Positions 63,047-64,000 of a stretch of DNA of 64,000 nucleotides are shown one piece after another. Source of the DNA: Lachnospira eligens (GTDB taxonomy: Bacteria > Bacillota > Clostridia > Lachnospirales > Lachnospiraceae); NCBI RefSeq assembly GCF_009680455.1, contig NZ_WKRD01000005.1:124001-188000 (forward strand), written 5' to 3'. The notes beneath the pieces were generated by a model. The model made no database searches. It worked only from the letters and a program-made list of their open reading frames with translations, and was not told the origin of the DNA. The translations under genes and the position numbers were made by a program. The first letter of the stretch is position 1; every line of letters begins with the position of its first letter.

Positions 63047-64000
63047 TACTCTTTCTCCTTACGTTCTCTGTTGATGAATCTGATAGATGTACCTCTGAAT
63101 CCAAAGGATTCTCTTATTCTGTTTTCTATATATCTTGTATAAGAAAAATGTGTGAGTGCTACATCATTAACAAACATAACAAATGTCGGTGGTTTTACCG
63201 AAACCTGAGTCATGTAATAGATTTTAAGTCTCTTACCCTTATCTGAAGGTGGCTGCTTCATTGCAACTGCTTCTGTAAGAATTTCATTAAGCACACCGGT
63301 AGGAATACGCATAGTCTGTGCATCAACAATGTGATCAACTAATTCATATATTTTATTAAGTCTCTGACCTGTCTTGGCAGAAACAAATATAATCTCAGCA
63401 TATGACATAAATGCAAGAGTATCTTTAATCTTATTCGTAAACTCATAGATAGTCTTGTCATTCTTCTCTATGTCATCCCATTTGTTAACAGCAATAATAA
63501 TACCCTTGCCTCTTTCATGCGCTATTCCGGCTATCTTGGCATCCTGCTCTGTAACACCTTCCGTAGCATCAATAACAAGAATTGCAATATCAGCTCTTTC
63601 AACTGCTGCAACAGTTCTTATGATACTGAAACGCTCCAGATCTTCTTTAATCTTGCTCTTACGGCGTAGTCCCGCTGTATCAATAAATACATATTCTTTG
63701 CCATTATACTTGATAGCTGTGTCAATAGCATCTCTTGTTGTACCGGCAATATCAGATACAATAACTCTGTTCTTGCCTACAAGCTTATTGATGATTGATG
63801 ACTTACCAACATTAGGCTTACCTATTATAGCTACCTTAGGTCTGTCATCTTCTTCATCAGTATCTGAACCCTCTGGGAAATGACTCACCACTTCATCAAG
63901 CACTTCACCAAAACCTAACTTATTAACGGCTGATATAGGAAATGGTTCTCCAATTCCAAGATTATAGAATTCATATACATCAGGCATCATCTTTTCAAAG
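63046..64000 (-). CDS. der: Ribosome-associated GTPase Der (EngA), 5' part beyond the window
   Basis: The frame runs off the right end of the window; about 317 codons are visible. They cover the end of the first GTPase domain and linker, the whole second GTPase domain (GKPNVGKSSIINKL, DTAGLRRKSKIKE, NKWDDIEK) and the C-terminal KH-like domain (LKIYYMTQVSVKPPTFVMFVND). Full-length Der is about 440 residues. It is needed for 50S subunit assembly. The der-plsY-gpsA order is common in Firmicutes. Confidence 0.95.
   Translation of the reverse strand, partial: FEKMMPDVYEFYNLGIGEPFPISAVNKLGFGEVLDEVVSHFPEGSDTDEEDDRPKVAIIGKPNVGKSSIINKLVGKNRVIVSDIAGTTRDAIDTAIKYNGKEYVFIDTAGLRRKSKIKEDLERFSIIRTVAAVERADIAILVIDATEGVTEQDAKIAGIAHERGKGIIIAVNKWDDIEKNDKTIYEFTNKIKDTLAFMSYAEIIFVSAKTGQRLNKIYELVDHIVDAQTMRIPTGVLNEILTEAVAMKQPPSDKGKRLKIYYMTQVSVKPPTFVMFVNDVALTHFSYTRYIENRIRESFGFRGTSIRFINRERKEKE

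Overview
This window is an AT-rich, densely packed piece of a Gram-positive (Firmicutes) chromosome. The gene families point to Clostridia, most likely Lachnospiraceae. Evidence includes a miaB-mutS-mutL-miaA-aluminium-resistance-like block, a radC-mreBCD-PBP2-minCDE-rodA-mgsA block, a rplU-prp-rpmA plus obg-yhbY-nadD-yqeK-rsfS block, a der-plsY-gpsA block, an rsmD-coaD-YlbJ neighbourhood, short HisG with HisZ, and LexA boxes of the Gram-positive type. A genus such as Lachnospira is possible, but the sequence alone does not prove it. Almost everything is chromosomal housekeeping. I see no insertion sequence, prophage, CRISPR array, tRNA or rRNA.

Layout. 1-8.9 kb (mostly +) is an accessory stretch: a 5'-truncated oleate hydratase, a lipoprotein L,D-transpeptidase, a ZIP metal transporter (-) behind a metal-repressor-like palindrome, an AraC regulator with a GH43 beta-xylosidase, and two FAD-dependent proteins. 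8.9-14.8 kb carries proline synthesis (proB, proA) interleaved with an unknown 381-residue protein, a DUF896 protein and 5-formyl-THF cyclo-ligase, followed by a PAS-GGDEF-EAL protein. 14.8-23 kb is tRNA modification and mismatch repair. 23-32.9 kb is the cell-shape and division-site block. 33-36.6 kb has a tyrosine recombinase, a DEAD-box helicase and the divergent SOS pair yneA-like/lexA. 36.58-36.95 kb is the only gap above 300 bases; it holds two large related foldback elements. 36.9-41.3 kb is ribosome assembly and NAD synthesis (-). 41.3-48.3 kb is a histidine operon (hisZ-hisG-hisD-hisB-hisA/hisI fusion) running on into an RNase E/G-like gene and a PAP2 phosphatase. 48.3-56.1 kb is a compact minus-strand run from a small alarmone synthetase through rRNA methyltransferase, pseudouridine synthases, a YgiQ radical SAM protein, RecU and a degenerate GGDEF protein. 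56.2-64 kb has a YlbJ-like membrane protein, a coiled-coil protein, coaD, rsmD, a MalT-like LuxR regulator, gpsA, plsY and a truncated der.

Regulatory DNA is unusually legible in places. There are near-consensus promoters with 17-bp spacers before rplU, hisZ and the yneA-like gene. Three LexA boxes bracket the yneA-like promoter. Two 25-bp direct repeats precede the AraC gene, and a 24-bp dyad sits at the ZIP transcription start. Several intrinsic terminators are clear. The least explained object is the pair of structured elements between lexA and rsfS. They share a core (CTTGGTRAGCTGC, then GCGTCCG exactly 38 bases on) inside different long AT-rich stems.

All functional names come from motif recognition by eye. 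No database search or folding program was run.
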